A stretch of DNA of 34,028 nucleotides from Bacillota bacterium (GTDB lineage Bacteria; Bacillota; Limnochordia; DTU087), in contig DUMM01000046.1 of the NCBI GenBank assembly GCA_012839845.1, positions 1 through 34,028 on the forward strand, given 5' to 3'. The position numbers were made by a program, and so were the translations under genes. The notes under the pieces are model-generated. The model had not been told where the DNA came from, ran no database searches, and worked only from the letters and a program-made list of their open reading frames with translations. Shown in pieces: positions 19,880 to 29,037 of the stretch; within the stretch, counting starts at the first letter, position 1; every line of letters starts with the position of its first letter.

Positions 19880-19908
19880 ATGGTATCACGCCGGTATTGG
19901 CCTGTCAA
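19880..19908 (-). promoter_or_regulatory. Sigma-A promoter of csp gene
   Basis: Minus strand TTGACA (19908-19903), 17-nt spacer, TACCAT (19885-19880). Confidence 0.8.
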
Positions 19909-19936
19909 GAACCAATACGTTTGCTGTACGGCAAAA

Positions 19937-19980
19937 AGGACCCGCTTCAGCACTCCCCGGCATTGTGCTGAGTGAGTCCT
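19937..19980 (-). terminator. Terminator downstream of the zinc-ribbon gene
   Basis: Minus strand AGGACTCACTCAGCAC...GTGCTGAAGCGGGTCCTTTTTG: interrupted stem (AGGAC, CAGCAC) followed by a short T run. Confidence 0.55.
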
Positions 19981-20004
19981 CCTGCTCATGATACGCTGTT
20001 AATA

Positions 20005-20301
20005 CTATCTATTCCGGTGTTTTGCAAAACAGCTGCGGCAGTACACCGGTCTGTCCAGCTGCGGCCGAAAGGGAACTTCAGTTTCCGCACCGCAGTCTGC
20101 ACAGACAGCCGCAAACATCTCCCGCTGGCGGGCTTGCGCCCCGCCGCTTCGCTGCTCCTTTCGGCTGCGGCGGCATTCCGGGCAGCGTACGGGATCGTGT
20201 TGAAATCCCTTCTCCTGGTAAAAGGCCTGTTCCCCAGCGCTGAATACAAACTCTCTGCCGCAGTCCCGGCAGACCAATACCTTATCAACAAAGGCAGCCA
20301 T
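20005..20301 (-). CDS. Small zinc-ribbon protein (zf-trcl / CxxCx(n)CxxC family)
   Basis: 98 aa; LVCRDCGREFVFSAGEQAFYQEKGFQHDPVRCPECRRSRKEQR...AAVCADCGAETEVPFRPQLDRPVYCRSCFAKHR. Confidence 0.9.
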   Translation of the reverse strand: MAAFVDKVLVCRDCGREFVFSAGEQAFYQEKGFQHDPVRCPECRRSRKEQRSGGAQARQREMFAAVCADCGAETEVPFRPQLDRPVYCRSCFAKHRNR

Positions 20302-20505
20302 TGATTCTGATCCCCTTCTTTAAATCGGTTGTTATTACTCACCACACCAACCCAGGGCGGGCCTGCCTTGCCTCATTGCCTACACCCCGCCGGGGAGGTG
20401 CCCCACCGACACCATCGGGGATCAAGACCTTGGCATTTAGGACTTTGTCTAGCAGGATGCCGTTGATAGGTACATCAGCCGCTAGGGCCCACACCTTCAG
20501 TCTGA

Positions 20506-20534
20506 TTATACCCTGCCCCAAAGAATAACACAAT
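20506..20534 (-). promoter_or_regulatory. Putative promoter for the zinc-ribbon gene (-10 TATAAT at 20506-20511)
   Basis: Minus strand TTGTGT-N17-TATAAT, giving a leader of about 200 nt before the 20301 start. Confidence 0.45.
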
Positions 20535-20543
20535 AACCAACAG

Positions 20544-22391
20544 TCACATTACCAGCTGTCCCTCTTCGTTAACAAAGGCCCTGATATGCCGAATCGGATC
20601 CCTTACCACCCGCTTTTCACCCGCGATGGAAAGGGTCACATTGGGATAAACCTTCTGAGCGATGATGGTGCCTTTGGCCACTATAGTGACTTCAGTAGTC
20701 ACTCCGCCGGGGCCCCCAAGTTCCTTGAATTCCACATTGCCTTCGTGAACTGTAACCTGTCCGCCCCGCAGCAGCCCCAAAGGTGCCTTTACTCCTTTGC
20801 CTGCTGTAATGGTAGAGTGGTAGCAGCCGGCACCGTTGATTATCACTTTGCCGCTGGCTTCCAAGAACGCGTTCTGCAGGCTTTTCACCTCAATGTCTGC
20901 ATCGGCTGCCTGCATAGCCTCGAGATAAAGAGCTAGATCCTGCAGGGACTTAAGCAGCGGCTGCAGTTCCCGGATGGATCCAATGCTGGCTGGTCCCAAA
21001 CCGACCAGCTTTTTTCTCAAGGCGGGCACCAAATGGGAGAAATCCTCAAAAAGGTTGGGAGAAGAAGCCGCATGGTCTTCGAGCACTGCGATCTGCTTGG
21101 GGATCTCCTTGAACTTACCCTCCAAGAGCTGCTTAATTATCTGCCCTTCTGGTATTTTGGCCTCCTGTATCCGGGGATCTCGGTACAGCTGACGAAACGC
21201 ACGCAGCAGTCCTTCCAGCTGGGTGGTCAGAACCTGGACCACCGACAAGACCGCCCGGCATTCCGCCGAGATCCCGCCTGCACGGATCTGCCCTCCAATT
21301 ACTCCCTTCCGCACTATTACCCCCTGCTGGCCCATGACCTTGGCGTGGGAAACCAGACCGTGAATCTCCACCAGACCTCCAGCCATGATCTCGATGCCGT
21401 CCAAGACATCGCCGTTTATTACTACATCTCCTGAAAAGCGGATGTGGCCGGTACTGGCGTCGGCATTCTTGGGCAGGACAAAGGAAGGAATTACCTTGAT
21501 GGTTTTTCCATCCAGCACCGGGCGCCCCTCCCGGGCGGCCACCGCCTGGCGTCCTTCATTGGTCAGCTCAACGCCTTCCCCCACCGAAAGCACTGGGTTG
21601 CGGTAATTCCGGGGCCGGATTTGCTTGCCGTACACGTCCATACCGGGCTGCCCCGGCACCGGGTCGATCTTCTCCGCCAGCAGAGTACCGGGCTCCACCC
21701 AAGGGATGGAAATGCGGTCATAGAGGTCTACTCTGGTAGCATTGGGATCAATGTCTCTCTCCCCTATCTCGGTGAAATAAAACTTGAGCGACCCATCCAC
21801 TGGGTCCACCGGCGGCCGCCCCTGAGCCACCAGCGTGGGCAGGCTCTGCCTTTCTGCTACCAGGGTCTCCACCGCCTCGGCGTCAATTCCATACACAATA
21901 CCGGCTTCCTTCAGTTTTTCCATCACCATTTCCACCGTGGGTTCAGGAGGGTTCACGATCTCCACCTGCTCCGCAGTGACAATCCCAAAGGTTGTTTCCG
22001 GCAGATCGCGGATTCTGAACTTTCTGCCTACCTTGCGCCGCACCGCGGCAAAAGCACGCATCTTATATTCATCGACTGTGATCTCGATGTCGCAGACCGG
22101 CTCCTGATCCACAGGAAGAACTTCCACTACGTCTCCCGGAAATAAAGTGTACCTATCTTTGACCTCGACCCCATTTACCTTCACCAGTACATTCTTGTCC
22201 GGCTTAATCGACGGCCAGCTTCCACCCCCAGTGGGAGGTATAACTGTCACGCGACCGTCCTCAATAGAAATCCGCCCGTTGACCGCTGCTGCCGCTTGTC
22301 CTGACCCTGTATCTAAACCCTTTTCCCCTTCTGCAGCGCTATGGTTAAAAGGCGAGTCATCCAACCTCGTTCGGCCATCGTACGCAGTCAC
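20544..22391 (-). CDS. FapA / DUF342 family protein
   Basis: 615 aa; GRPVLDGKTIKVIPSFVLPKNADASTGHIRFSGDVVINGDVLDGIEIMAGGLVEIHGLVSHAKVMGQQGVIVRKGVIGGQIRAGG, repeated beta-helix pattern typical of DUF342; GTG start. Confidence 0.9.
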   Translation of the reverse strand: MTAYDGRTRLDDSPFNHSAAEGEKGLDTGSGQAAAAVNGRISIEDGRVTVIPPTGGGSWPSIKPDKNVLVKVNGVEVKDRYTLFPGDVVEVLPVDQEPVCDIEITVDEYKMRAFAAVRRKVGRKFRIRDLPETTFGIVTAEQVEIVNPPEPTVEMVMEKLKEAGIVYGIDAEAVETLVAERQSLPTLVAQGRPPVDPVDGSLKFYFTEIGERDIDPNATRVDLYDRISIPWVEPGTLLAEKIDPVPGQPGMDVYGKQIRPRNYRNPVLSVGEGVELTNEGRQAVAAREGRPVLDGKTIKVIPSFVLPKNADASTGHIRFSGDVVINGDVLDGIEIMAGGLVEIHGLVSHAKVMGQQGVIVRKGVIGGQIRAGGISAECRAVLSVVQVLTTQLEGLLRAFRQLYRDPRIQEAKIPEGQIIKQLLEGKFKEIPKQIAVLEDHAASSPNLFEDFSHLVPALRKKLVGLGPASIGSIRELQPLLKSLQDLALYLEAMQAADADIEVKSLQNAFLEASGKVIINGAGCYHSTITAGKGVKAPLGLLRGGQVTVHEGNVEFKELGGPGGVTTEVTIVAKGTIIAQKVYPNVTLSIAGEKRVVRDPIRHIRAFVNEEGQLVM

Positions 22392-22418
22392 TGCTATAAC
22401 CCTCCCATCTCATATCAA

Positions 22419-25166
22419 TCAGCGGAGTCTCGAGGTCTTTACAACCAGTTTCTGGATTTCACCGACAACCACTGGCACCAAAGCTAGCCCGATAACGACG
22501 TCCCAATGGGCTGCATCGAGAGGCGTTACCTCGAAAACACCCTGCAGGAACGGCACCAGCATAACCAACAGCTGCAGACTCGCGGAGGCAGCAATCGCCG
22601 CTATCATATATCTGTTGCTGAACAGTCCCACTCTAAACAGGGATTCGGAGGACCTGGCATTGAGGGCCTGGAACAGCTGGGCAAACGCCAGGGTGGCGAA
22701 ACTCATGGTGCGGGCAGCACTCACCGACAGCCCTTCCCGGATTCCCAGATAATAGGCAGCTACTCCCAGAAGACCAATGAGACAGCCGTAGAATATGATC
22801 CTGGCGCCCATGCCGCCGGCGAAAATGCTTTCCTTCAGCCTGCGGGGTTTGTGGCGCATTACTCCCGCCTCTGCTGGTTCCACCCCCAGCGCCAAAGCCG
22901 GAAAGCCGTCGGTTACCAAGTTGATCCAGAGAATCTGGATAGCGGTAAGGGGTCGTCCCCAACCCAGCATGATGGTGACAAAAATGGCCAAAATCTCTCC
23001 CACATTGCAGGACAGCAGATAGTAAATGGCCTTGCGGATGTTGTCGTAGATGGTCCGGCCCTCAGCCACCGCGGCCACGATGGTGGCGAAATTGTCGTCG
23101 GCCAGCACCATTTCCGATGCTTCTTTGGCAACATCGGTACCGGTGATCCCCATGGCCGCTCCGATGTCTGCTCCCTTCAAGGCGGGAGCATCGTTGACGC
23201 CGTCGCCAGTTACAGCCACCACGTGGTCTTTCCTCTTCAAGGCTTCGACGATTCTCATCTTATGCTCCGGCGAAACCCGAGCAAACACCCGCACCCTCTC
23301 GATAACCTCATCCAACTCGCCATCGCTCATCTTCTCCAGTTCCGGTCCTGAAATCACCAGCTGAGCGTCACTTTCCAAAATACCCAGATCTTTGGCGATG
23401 GCAGTAGCTGTCAGCTTGTGGTCGCCGGTAACCATAACAGTCCTGATGCCGGCCTCTTTAGCCTCCCTAACCGCATCCTTCACCTCAGGCCTAGGAGGAT
23501 CAATCATCCCGGCAAAACCAACAAAGATCATGTCGCTTTCCACCGTCTCCGGTGAGATATCCTCAGGGATTGCATCCCACTGCCGCATGGCTAGGCCCAG
23601 CACCCTCAAGGCCTGCTGCCCCATGGATCCATTGACCTCCAGAAGTCGCTGCCGGTCCGCATCGGTGAGCGGTCTGATCTTGCCGCCTGAGTAGATGCGG
23701 GTGCAGAGAGAAAGGAGCACATCGGGAGCCCCTTTGCAAAAAGAAACATATCCCGAGTTTATGACATCGATGCCGGATAGCCTCCCGGCGCCGTTGAGTT
23801 TATGGAATGTAGTCATCCGCTTCCTGCGGGAATCAAAGGGAATCTCTCCCACCCGGGGATAGTCGCCGTGCTCATTTTCCTGGAATGTCAAGCCGGCCTT
23901 GGCAGCCAGCACCACCAGTGCACCCTCGGTGGGATCGCCGATAATGCCGTATCGGTTGTCGCCGGCATCCAGTTTGGCGTCATTGGCCAGCGCAAATCCG
24001 TGGAGTAGAACGTTGAGGTGGTCATCCTGCAGGGGGTCCTCCAGCACTTCGCCATTCTGGCTGCGAAACTGGCCGACCGGTTCATAGCCTTGTCCAGTGA
24101 CCTGCAGCATCTGGCCGTTGACATAAACGCGAGTAACAGTCATCTCATTCTGGGTCAAGGTGCCTGTCTTGTCTGAAGCGATGACGGTGGCAGTACCTAA
24201 GGTCTCCACTGCCGGCAGTTTGCGGATAATAGCCCGCCGCTTGGCCATGCGCTGCACACCCAGGGCCAGCACGATGGTTACAATGGCCGGCAGTCCCTCA
24301 GGTATAGCAGCCACAGCGAGACTGATGGCAGTCATAAACATTTCGAAAGCCGGCTCTCCCCGCACAATTCCCAAAAGAAAGACCACCACAACCAGACCCA
24401 GTGCCACAATTCCCAAAGTCTTGCCCAATTCCCCTAGTTTGATCTGCAGAGGCGTAGGCTCCTGAGAAGCTTTCTGGATCATGCTGGCGATCTTGCCGAT
24501 TTCGGTCTTCATGCCGGTGCCCACTACTACCGCTTTCCCGCGGCCGTAGACCGCAGTGGTACCGCTGAAAACCATGTTCACCCTGTCACCCAGCCCAGCC
24601 TCAGCATCCTGCAGAGGAGCTGTAGATTTTTCCACCGGCACAGACTCTCCGGTCAAGGCTGCCTCTTCGCATCGGAGGTTGACAGCCTCCACCAGACGGG
24701 CATCGGCTGGAATATTGGCACCTGCCTCGAGGAGAATTACGTCCCCGGGAACCAGCTCCCGAGCAGGTATATGCTGAACCTTTCCATCCCGAATAACTGT
24801 AGCGATGGGAGCAGACAGCTGCCGCAGTGCAGCCAGTGAGTTCTCAGCCTTGCTTTCCTGCACAACTCCTAGGATAGCGTTCAACACAACAATGAGGAGA
24901 ATGATGAGGCTGTCCTCAACTTCTCCTACCAGGCCGGAGACCACCGCGGCGCCGATGAGCATCAGGACCAGAACTTCTTTGAACTGATCCAGCAGCATCT
25001 CCCATATGGTTCGGCCCCGCTGCGCCTCCAGCTCATTGGGTCCGTATCGTTCCAATCTGCGGGCCGCCTCTTCCTGAGTTAACCCGGTATTTAGGTCTGT
25101 TTCCAAGGCCGCTGCTGTATCTTCCTTGCTTATGAGGTACCAGGTTTGTTCATTGTCGCTGTGCAT
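22419..25166 (-). CDS. Cation-translocating P-type ATPase (PacL/SERCA-like, probable Ca2+ pump)
   Basis: [91 protein letters not shown] extends to 25238, but ATG 25166 ([13 protein letters not shown]) with GGGGGAG upstream is the better start. Confidence 0.95.
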   Translation of the reverse strand: MHSDNEQTWYLISKEDTAAALETDLNTGLTQEEAARRLERYGPNELEAQRGRTIWEMLLDQFKEVLVLMLIGAAVVSGLVGEVEDSLIILLIVVLNAILGVVQESKAENSLAALRQLSAPIATVIRDGKVQHIPARELVPGDVILLEAGANIPADARLVEAVNLRCEEAALTGESVPVEKSTAPLQDAEAGLGDRVNMVFSGTTAVYGRGKAVVVGTGMKTEIGKIASMIQKASQEPTPLQIKLGELGKTLGIVALGLVVVVFLLGIVRGEPAFEMFMTAISLAVAAIPEGLPAIVTIVLALGVQRMAKRRAIIRKLPAVETLGTATVIASDKTGTLTQNEMTVTRVYVNGQMLQVTGQGYEPVGQFRSQNGEVLEDPLQDDHLNVLLHGFALANDAKLDAGDNRYGIIGDPTEGALVVLAAKAGLTFQENEHGDYPRVGEIPFDSRRKRMTTFHKLNGAGRLSGIDVINSGYVSFCKGAPDVLLSLCTRIYSGGKIRPLTDADRQRLLEVNGSMGQQALRVLGLAMRQWDAIPEDISPETVESDMIFVGFAGMIDPPRPEVKDAVREAKEAGIRTVMVTGDHKLTATAIAKDLGILESDAQLVISGPELEKMSDGELDEVIERVRVFARVSPEHKMRIVEALKRKDHVVAVTGDGVNDAPALKGADIGAAMGITGTDVAKEASEMVLADDNFATIVAAVAEGRTIYDNIRKAIYYLLSCNVGEILAIFVTIMLGWGRPLTAIQILWINLVTDGFPALALGVEPAEAGVMRHKPRRLKESIFAGGMGARIIFYGCLIGLLGVAAYYLGIREGLSVSAARTMSFATLAFAQLFQALNARSSESLFRVGLFSNRYMIAAIAASASLQLLVMLVPFLQGVFEVTPLDAAHWDVVIGLALVPVVVGEIQKLVVKTSRLR

Positions 25167-25237
25167 TTGTACTATTGCTCCCCCCGTGTAGTGAAAGTTC
25201 GTTTTATGGTGAGATAATAAATTGTCCCGCCCCGGCA

Positions 25238-25795
25238 TTATTTCTTTTGATCGATAAACCGAGACCCCCGCAGATCCGGCCCGGCGTAGGCCTTGGCGGC
25301 TTTCCTGCCGAGGTCAAATTCCTTCAGCTCGGCCTGAACGGCCGCCACCAACCTCCGCAGCTTTGCCTCATTAGCTTGCTCCGTTTCCTGCAGTTCATCA
25401 AGGATGTCCATCAGCTCCTCTATGGTACCCTTCAGCTGAGCAGCAGCCGCTGTTTCCGGCAGCTGAGATAAGGAGAAGCTATCGAGTCCCAACTGCTCCC
25501 GGACCTCCTCCCGCAGCCGGCTCATCTCGGCCTCCTGGCCGTCGATGACCTGCATGATGCTCTGCTTTTTCGCCAGCAGAGCATCGACCTCTTTCCACTC
25601 ACCTGCAGCCAAGCTCTCCCCAACAGACTCTGCCAGACCCAACAGTTCTCGATACAGCTGCATCATGGTGCGGTAACCCGCGTCCATCTGGACGATTAAC
25701 TCATCCACACTGTTCACCGCCTCTAGGTTATCCAATAAGGGCAAACACAGGCTTATCATTATAACCTTCGGCCTAAAGGAAAAAACTCCTACCAA
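25238..25795 (-). CDS. Coiled-coil protein resembling flagellar chaperone FlgN/FliT (start uncertain)
   Basis: Up to 185 aa, helical; VDALLAKKQSIMQVIDGQEAEMSRLREEV...AELKEFDLGRKAAKAYAGPDLRGSRFIDQKK, tail pattern typical of FlgN-like proteins of Bacillota. Confidence 0.55.
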   Translation of the reverse strand: MVGVFSFRPKVIMISLCLPLLDNLEAVNSVDELIVQMDAGYRTMMQLYRELLGLAESVGESLAAGEWKEVDALLAKKQSIMQVIDGQEAEMSRLREEVREQLGLDSFSLSQLPETAAAAQLKGTIEELMDILDELQETEQANEAKLRRLVAAVQAELKEFDLGRKAAKAYAGPDLRGSRFIDQKK

Positions 25796-25874
25796 CGGGA
25801 ATCATCCAAGATGGGGTACAGGGGTACTCTGGAAAGCATCGCACAAGCAGGATATTAGGAGGATAAGACCCACC

Positions 25875-26579
25875 GTGAACGTCTTTGCCATCAGCGATCT
25901 TCATCTTCCCGGGGGGGACAATAAACCCATGGACGTTTTCGGACCTGAATGGTCCGGACACCAAGGGCGCATCGCCGCTGCCTGGCGGGAGGTGGTCAAA
26001 CCGGAAGACCTGGTGCTGGTCCCCGGGGACCTCTCCTGGGCCATGAAGCTGCCTGCGGTCCAGGAGGACTTGGATTTTCTGGGCAACCTTCCAGGCACCA
26101 TACTGCTGGTCAGAGGTAATCACGACCTGTGGTGGAAAAGCATCAGCCAGCTGCGGCAGCGCCTGCCCAAAAACGTCTTCGCACTGCAGAACGATTTTTA
26201 CCCGCTGCCGGGGAGACTAGCGGTATGCGGAACTAGGGGGTGGAAATCCCCGGGAGCAGCAGATTTTACTCCCGAGGATGAAAAGGTATATCGCCGGGAG
26301 CTGGCCCGCCTGCGTCTTTCTCTCAAAGCAGCTCAAGATGCGGGCTTTGAGCCATATATCGTCATGCTTCACTATCCTCCCACCGCGGAAGACCAGACAG
26401 ACTCTGAATTTACCGGGATCATGGAGGAGGCGGGAGTCAAATACTGCGTTTACGGCCACCTGCACGGCCCGGCCCAGCGCCAGGCCCTTACCGGAAAATA
26501 CCGGGGCATTTCCTACTACTTAGTGGCCTGTGATGCTGTTGGCTTTAGACCTGTGCACATTACCTGTCTCCCGGACTGA
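25875..26579 (+). CDS. Metallophosphoesterase (calcineurin-like)
   Basis: 234 aa; FAISDLHLPGG...LVLVPGDLSWAMKL...ILLVRGNHDLWW...CVYGHLHGPAQRQAL; GTG start after AGGAGGATAAG. Confidence 0.93.
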   Translation: MNVFAISDLHLPGGDNKPMDVFGPEWSGHQGRIAAAWREVVKPEDLVLVPGDLSWAMKLPAVQEDLDFLGNLPGTILLVRGNHDLWWKSISQLRQRLPKNVFALQNDFYPLPGRLAVCGTRGWKSPGAADFTPEDEKVYRRELARLRLSLKAAQDAGFEPYIVMLHYPPTAEDQTDSEFTGIMEEAGVKYCVYGHLHGPAQRQALTGKYRGISYYLVACDAVGFRPVHITCLPD

Positions 26580-26592
26580 ACCTCCCTCATCT

Positions 26593-27912
26593 CTACAGCA
26601 ACCCCATTTTCTTTGCCGCGGCCGTCAGCTCATCCCGGAATTTGGGATGAGCAAGGCCGATGAGCAGCTTGGCCCGCTCCCGCATGGATTTGCCCTTCAG
26701 CTGGGCAACTCCGTATTCGGTGACAATGTACTGCACATCGGTCCTGGGAGTAGTGACTACCGCTCCCGGGCTCAAGGTGGGCACTATCCTGGATACCTCC
26801 CCTCCCTTGGCCGTCGAACAGAAAGCGATGATGGCTTTACCGCCCGGCGAGTCATAGGCTCCTCGGATAAAATCCAGCTGACCGCCGGTACCGCTGAACT
26901 GCTCAAACCCAACGGATTCGGCGCACACCTGGCCGGTGAGGTCTACCTCCAGAGCAGCATTGATGGCTATCTGTTGGTGGTTCTTGGCAATTACCGCCGG
27001 ATTGTTGACATACTGCACGGGGTGAGCCTCGATCATGGGGTTGTCGTCCATGAAATCGTATAGGCGCCGGGTACCGGCCGCAAAGGCAATGACTGCTTTG
27101 TACGGATGTATAGTCTTGCAGCGCCCGGTTGCTACCCCTGCCAGCATGAGGTCCATGAGGCCGTCGCTGAGCATTTCCGTATGAATGCCTAAGTCCTTGT
27201 GGTCCATAAGATACTTGATCACGGCGCTCGGTATACCACCGATACCCAGCTGCAGAGTGGCACCGTTGGGAATCATCTCGGCAATCAGCTGTCCTATCCG
27301 CTCCTCATCCGGCCCATAAGTGGGTACAGGCAGTTCTGGCAGGGGTGCCTCATTCTCCACAATGACATCGATCTCGTCTATGTGCAGAAAACCTGCTCCA
27401 TGGGTCCGGGGCATGTTGGGATTGACCTCTACGATAACTTGGCGGGCTTTGCGGCACACTTCCAGATTGTAATCTACGGATACCCCCAGGCTGAAGCAGC
27501 CGTGACGGTCCATAGGTGAAACAGCGGTAATAGCCGTATCTATCTCGCCCTTTTCAACAAAAATCCTGGGTGCTTGGTGGAACAGATTGGGTGTATATGT
27601 GGCCCTGCCGGCTTTGTAAGCTTTGCGGTCTACGCCGCTGAAAAAGTATGATTCCCAATTGATTTCCGGCGGCAGGTCGGGGCTCAAGACAGTATGCATC
27701 GTATGGGTCAGCGGCAGCATGGCATGCATGGTGATGTTTTTGAGCCTTCCTTCCCTGACGGCATTGGCAATAGCCGCCAGTAGTGCCGGAGGCTCGCCGG
27801 CGCCTAGAGGCTGAATAATTGTAGAATTGCTCTCTATCCTGGCTACCGCTTCTTCTGGCGTAGTTAGTTTGCTTTTGTACTTTTGCTGCACAGTTCGATC
27901 GATGATCAGCAA
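26593..27912 (-). CDS. Acetyl-CoA hydrolase/CoA-transferase family (4-hydroxybutyrate or butyrate:acetate CoA-transferase-like)
   Basis: LTTPEEAVARIESNSTIIQPLGAGEPPALLAAIA...GIGGIPSAVIKYLMDHKDLGIHTEMLSDGLMDLM...VTEYGVAQLKGKSMRERAKLLIGLAHPKFRDEL. ORF is open to 27981; an AGGAGGT places the probable start at TTG 27912. Confidence 0.9.
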   Translation of the reverse strand: MLIIDRTVQQKYKSKLTTPEEAVARIESNSTIIQPLGAGEPPALLAAIANAVREGRLKNITMHAMLPLTHTMHTVLSPDLPPEINWESYFFSGVDRKAYKAGRATYTPNLFHQAPRIFVEKGEIDTAITAVSPMDRHGCFSLGVSVDYNLEVCRKARQVIVEVNPNMPRTHGAGFLHIDEIDVIVENEAPLPELPVPTYGPDEERIGQLIAEMIPNGATLQLGIGGIPSAVIKYLMDHKDLGIHTEMLSDGLMDLMLAGVATGRCKTIHPYKAVIAFAAGTRRLYDFMDDNPMIEAHPVQYVNNPAVIAKNHQQIAINAALEVDLTGQVCAESVGFEQFSGTGGQLDFIRGAYDSPGGKAIIAFCSTAKGGEVSRIVPTLSPGAVVTTPRTDVQYIVTEYGVAQLKGKSMRERAKLLIGLAHPKFRDELTAAAKKMGLL

Positions 27913-28102
27913 TACAAGACCTCCTCCCTCGCCCGTCGGGCAAGACCTTCTGCGGCCTAAGTTTTTCCGGCATGCCAGCAATTATCCTTAGTTTCTACAT
28001 GATACCAATCTTCAATACTCCATATCCTTCCGTGATCCTGCTGTTCCTAAGTTCACATGCCTACTCCAGCAGCCGTCTACTTAGCTAGCCTCGGAACCTG
28101 CA

Positions 28103-28154
28103 CCCGGCGAAAGCAATGCATGATCCCATGCAGTGCCGGGCAACCTAAGCCCGG
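28103..28154 (+). ncRNA. Structured 5' leader of the CBM gene with mutually exclusive stems (switch/attenuator candidate)
   Basis: CCCGGC (28103-28108)/GCCGGG (28135-28140) enclosing TGCATG-ATCC-CATGCA (28117-28132); GCCGGG strand overlaps an alternative 6-bp stem CCGGGC (28136-28141)/GCCCGG (28149-28154). Confidence 0.45.
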
Positions 28155-28179
28155 AAACCAGATGAAAGGAGTTGGAACG

Positions 28180-28473
28180 ATGGAACTTATCCACGGCGTC
28201 TCCGTTTTTCCCAGCAGTCCCTATCAGAATCAGGATATAACCATCAGCTACGACGGCCTGCTGCACAAGAGCGGAGCCGATCAAGTGTATCTCCACTACG
28301 GAGTTGACGGCTGGAGAAACCCGACCACCATACCCATGATGCGGAGCGCTTCTGGGGCATTCGAAGCCATGATCAGGGCATCTGCCAGGAAGGAAATCAA
28401 CTTCTGTTTCCACGACAGTGCCATGAATTGGGACAACAACAACGGCCTGGACTGGACGATCCAGGTTCACTAA
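28180..28473 (+). CDS. Stand-alone carbohydrate-binding module (CBM25-like starch/glycogen binding domain)
   Basis: 97 aa from ATG 28180; VYLHYGVDGWRNPTTIPMMRSASGAFEAMIRASARKEINFCFHDSAMNWDNNNGLDWTIQVH; no signal peptide; AAAGGAG upstream. Confidence 0.85.
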   Translation: MELIHGVSVFPSSPYQNQDITISYDGLLHKSGADQVYLHYGVDGWRNPTTIPMMRSASGAFEAMIRASARKEINFCFHDSAMNWDNNNGLDWTIQVH

Positions 28474-28540
28474 ATCTCCCTCTTGGCGTTGAGCCTGCTG
28501 TCAGGCTGAAGAGAACTCCAGTCTTATCTATGAAGATGCC

Positions 28541-28569
28541 AGGCGGAATCCCCCGGCAGGATTTCGCCT
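28541..28569 (+). terminator. Hairpin downstream of the CBM gene
   Basis: AGGCGGAATCC-CCCGGCA-GGATTTCGCCT: 11-bp stem with one G-U type pair; only weak T-rich tail. Confidence 0.5.
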
Positions 28570-28765
28570 GATCTTCTGAGCGGGTTCTATGAGAGGCTCA
28601 GACATAAGCTTCAGCTGCGGACGGCCGCTGCGCCGGTACTTGTGATAACAGCCGGCCGGGATCTTTCTCCAGAAGCCTAAGACTTAGGTGCCGGGCGACT
28701 GGGCCTTCATTTCGCAACCAGCAGCCCGCCGGGGTCCATAGAGTACTTGCGAGGAGGTACCGTTC

Positions 28766-28939
28766 GTGGGAAATGGGAACTACATCTGCATGCGGTGCGG
28801 CCAGGAAACCAATAACCCCCACTTTGACTTGGTGTCCGGCATCGTAAGCTGTCCAATCTGCCTTGAACAGGAAGGCTGGTTGTTGGGAAAACCGCGGGAC
28901 AACGGGGAAGACGAAGGTTCCGACACAGAAGAAGTCTGA
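28766..28939 (+). CDS. 57-aa CxxC/CxxC zinc-ribbon-like small protein (GTG start)
   Basis: MGNGNYICMRCGQETNNPHFDLVSGIVSCPICLEQEGWLLGKPRDNGEDEGSDTEEV*; AGGAGGT 7 nt before GTG; shorter than the ORF-track cutoff. Confidence 0.75.
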   Translation: MGNGNYICMRCGQETNNPHFDLVSGIVSCPICLEQEGWLLGKPRDNGEDEGSDTEEV

Positions 28940-29037
28940 TTTCAAAGTGGACAGGAGGAAACCGATCATCTCTCACGAAGACAATATCTGCCGCTGAAGC
29001 GAGAAGCGCAAGCTGGCAAAAAGCGCCGACGGGATGA

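Noticed and set aside
21444-22145. 233-aa + strand ORF antisense to FapA/DUF342
   Set aside because: Fully opposite a well-supported CDS; no RBS or recognisable domain.
22506-23351. 281-aa + strand ORF inside the P-type ATPase gene
   Set aside because: Antisense shadow of a clearly coding minus-strand gene; low-complexity composition, no family resemblance.
28095-28160. Calling the CBM leader a c-di-GMP-I (GEMM) riboswitch
   Set aside because: It has GAAAGC and CCTAAG fragments reminiscent of GEMM but lacks the conserved GGNAAACC...GGGACGCAAAGCC core, so no class was assigned.
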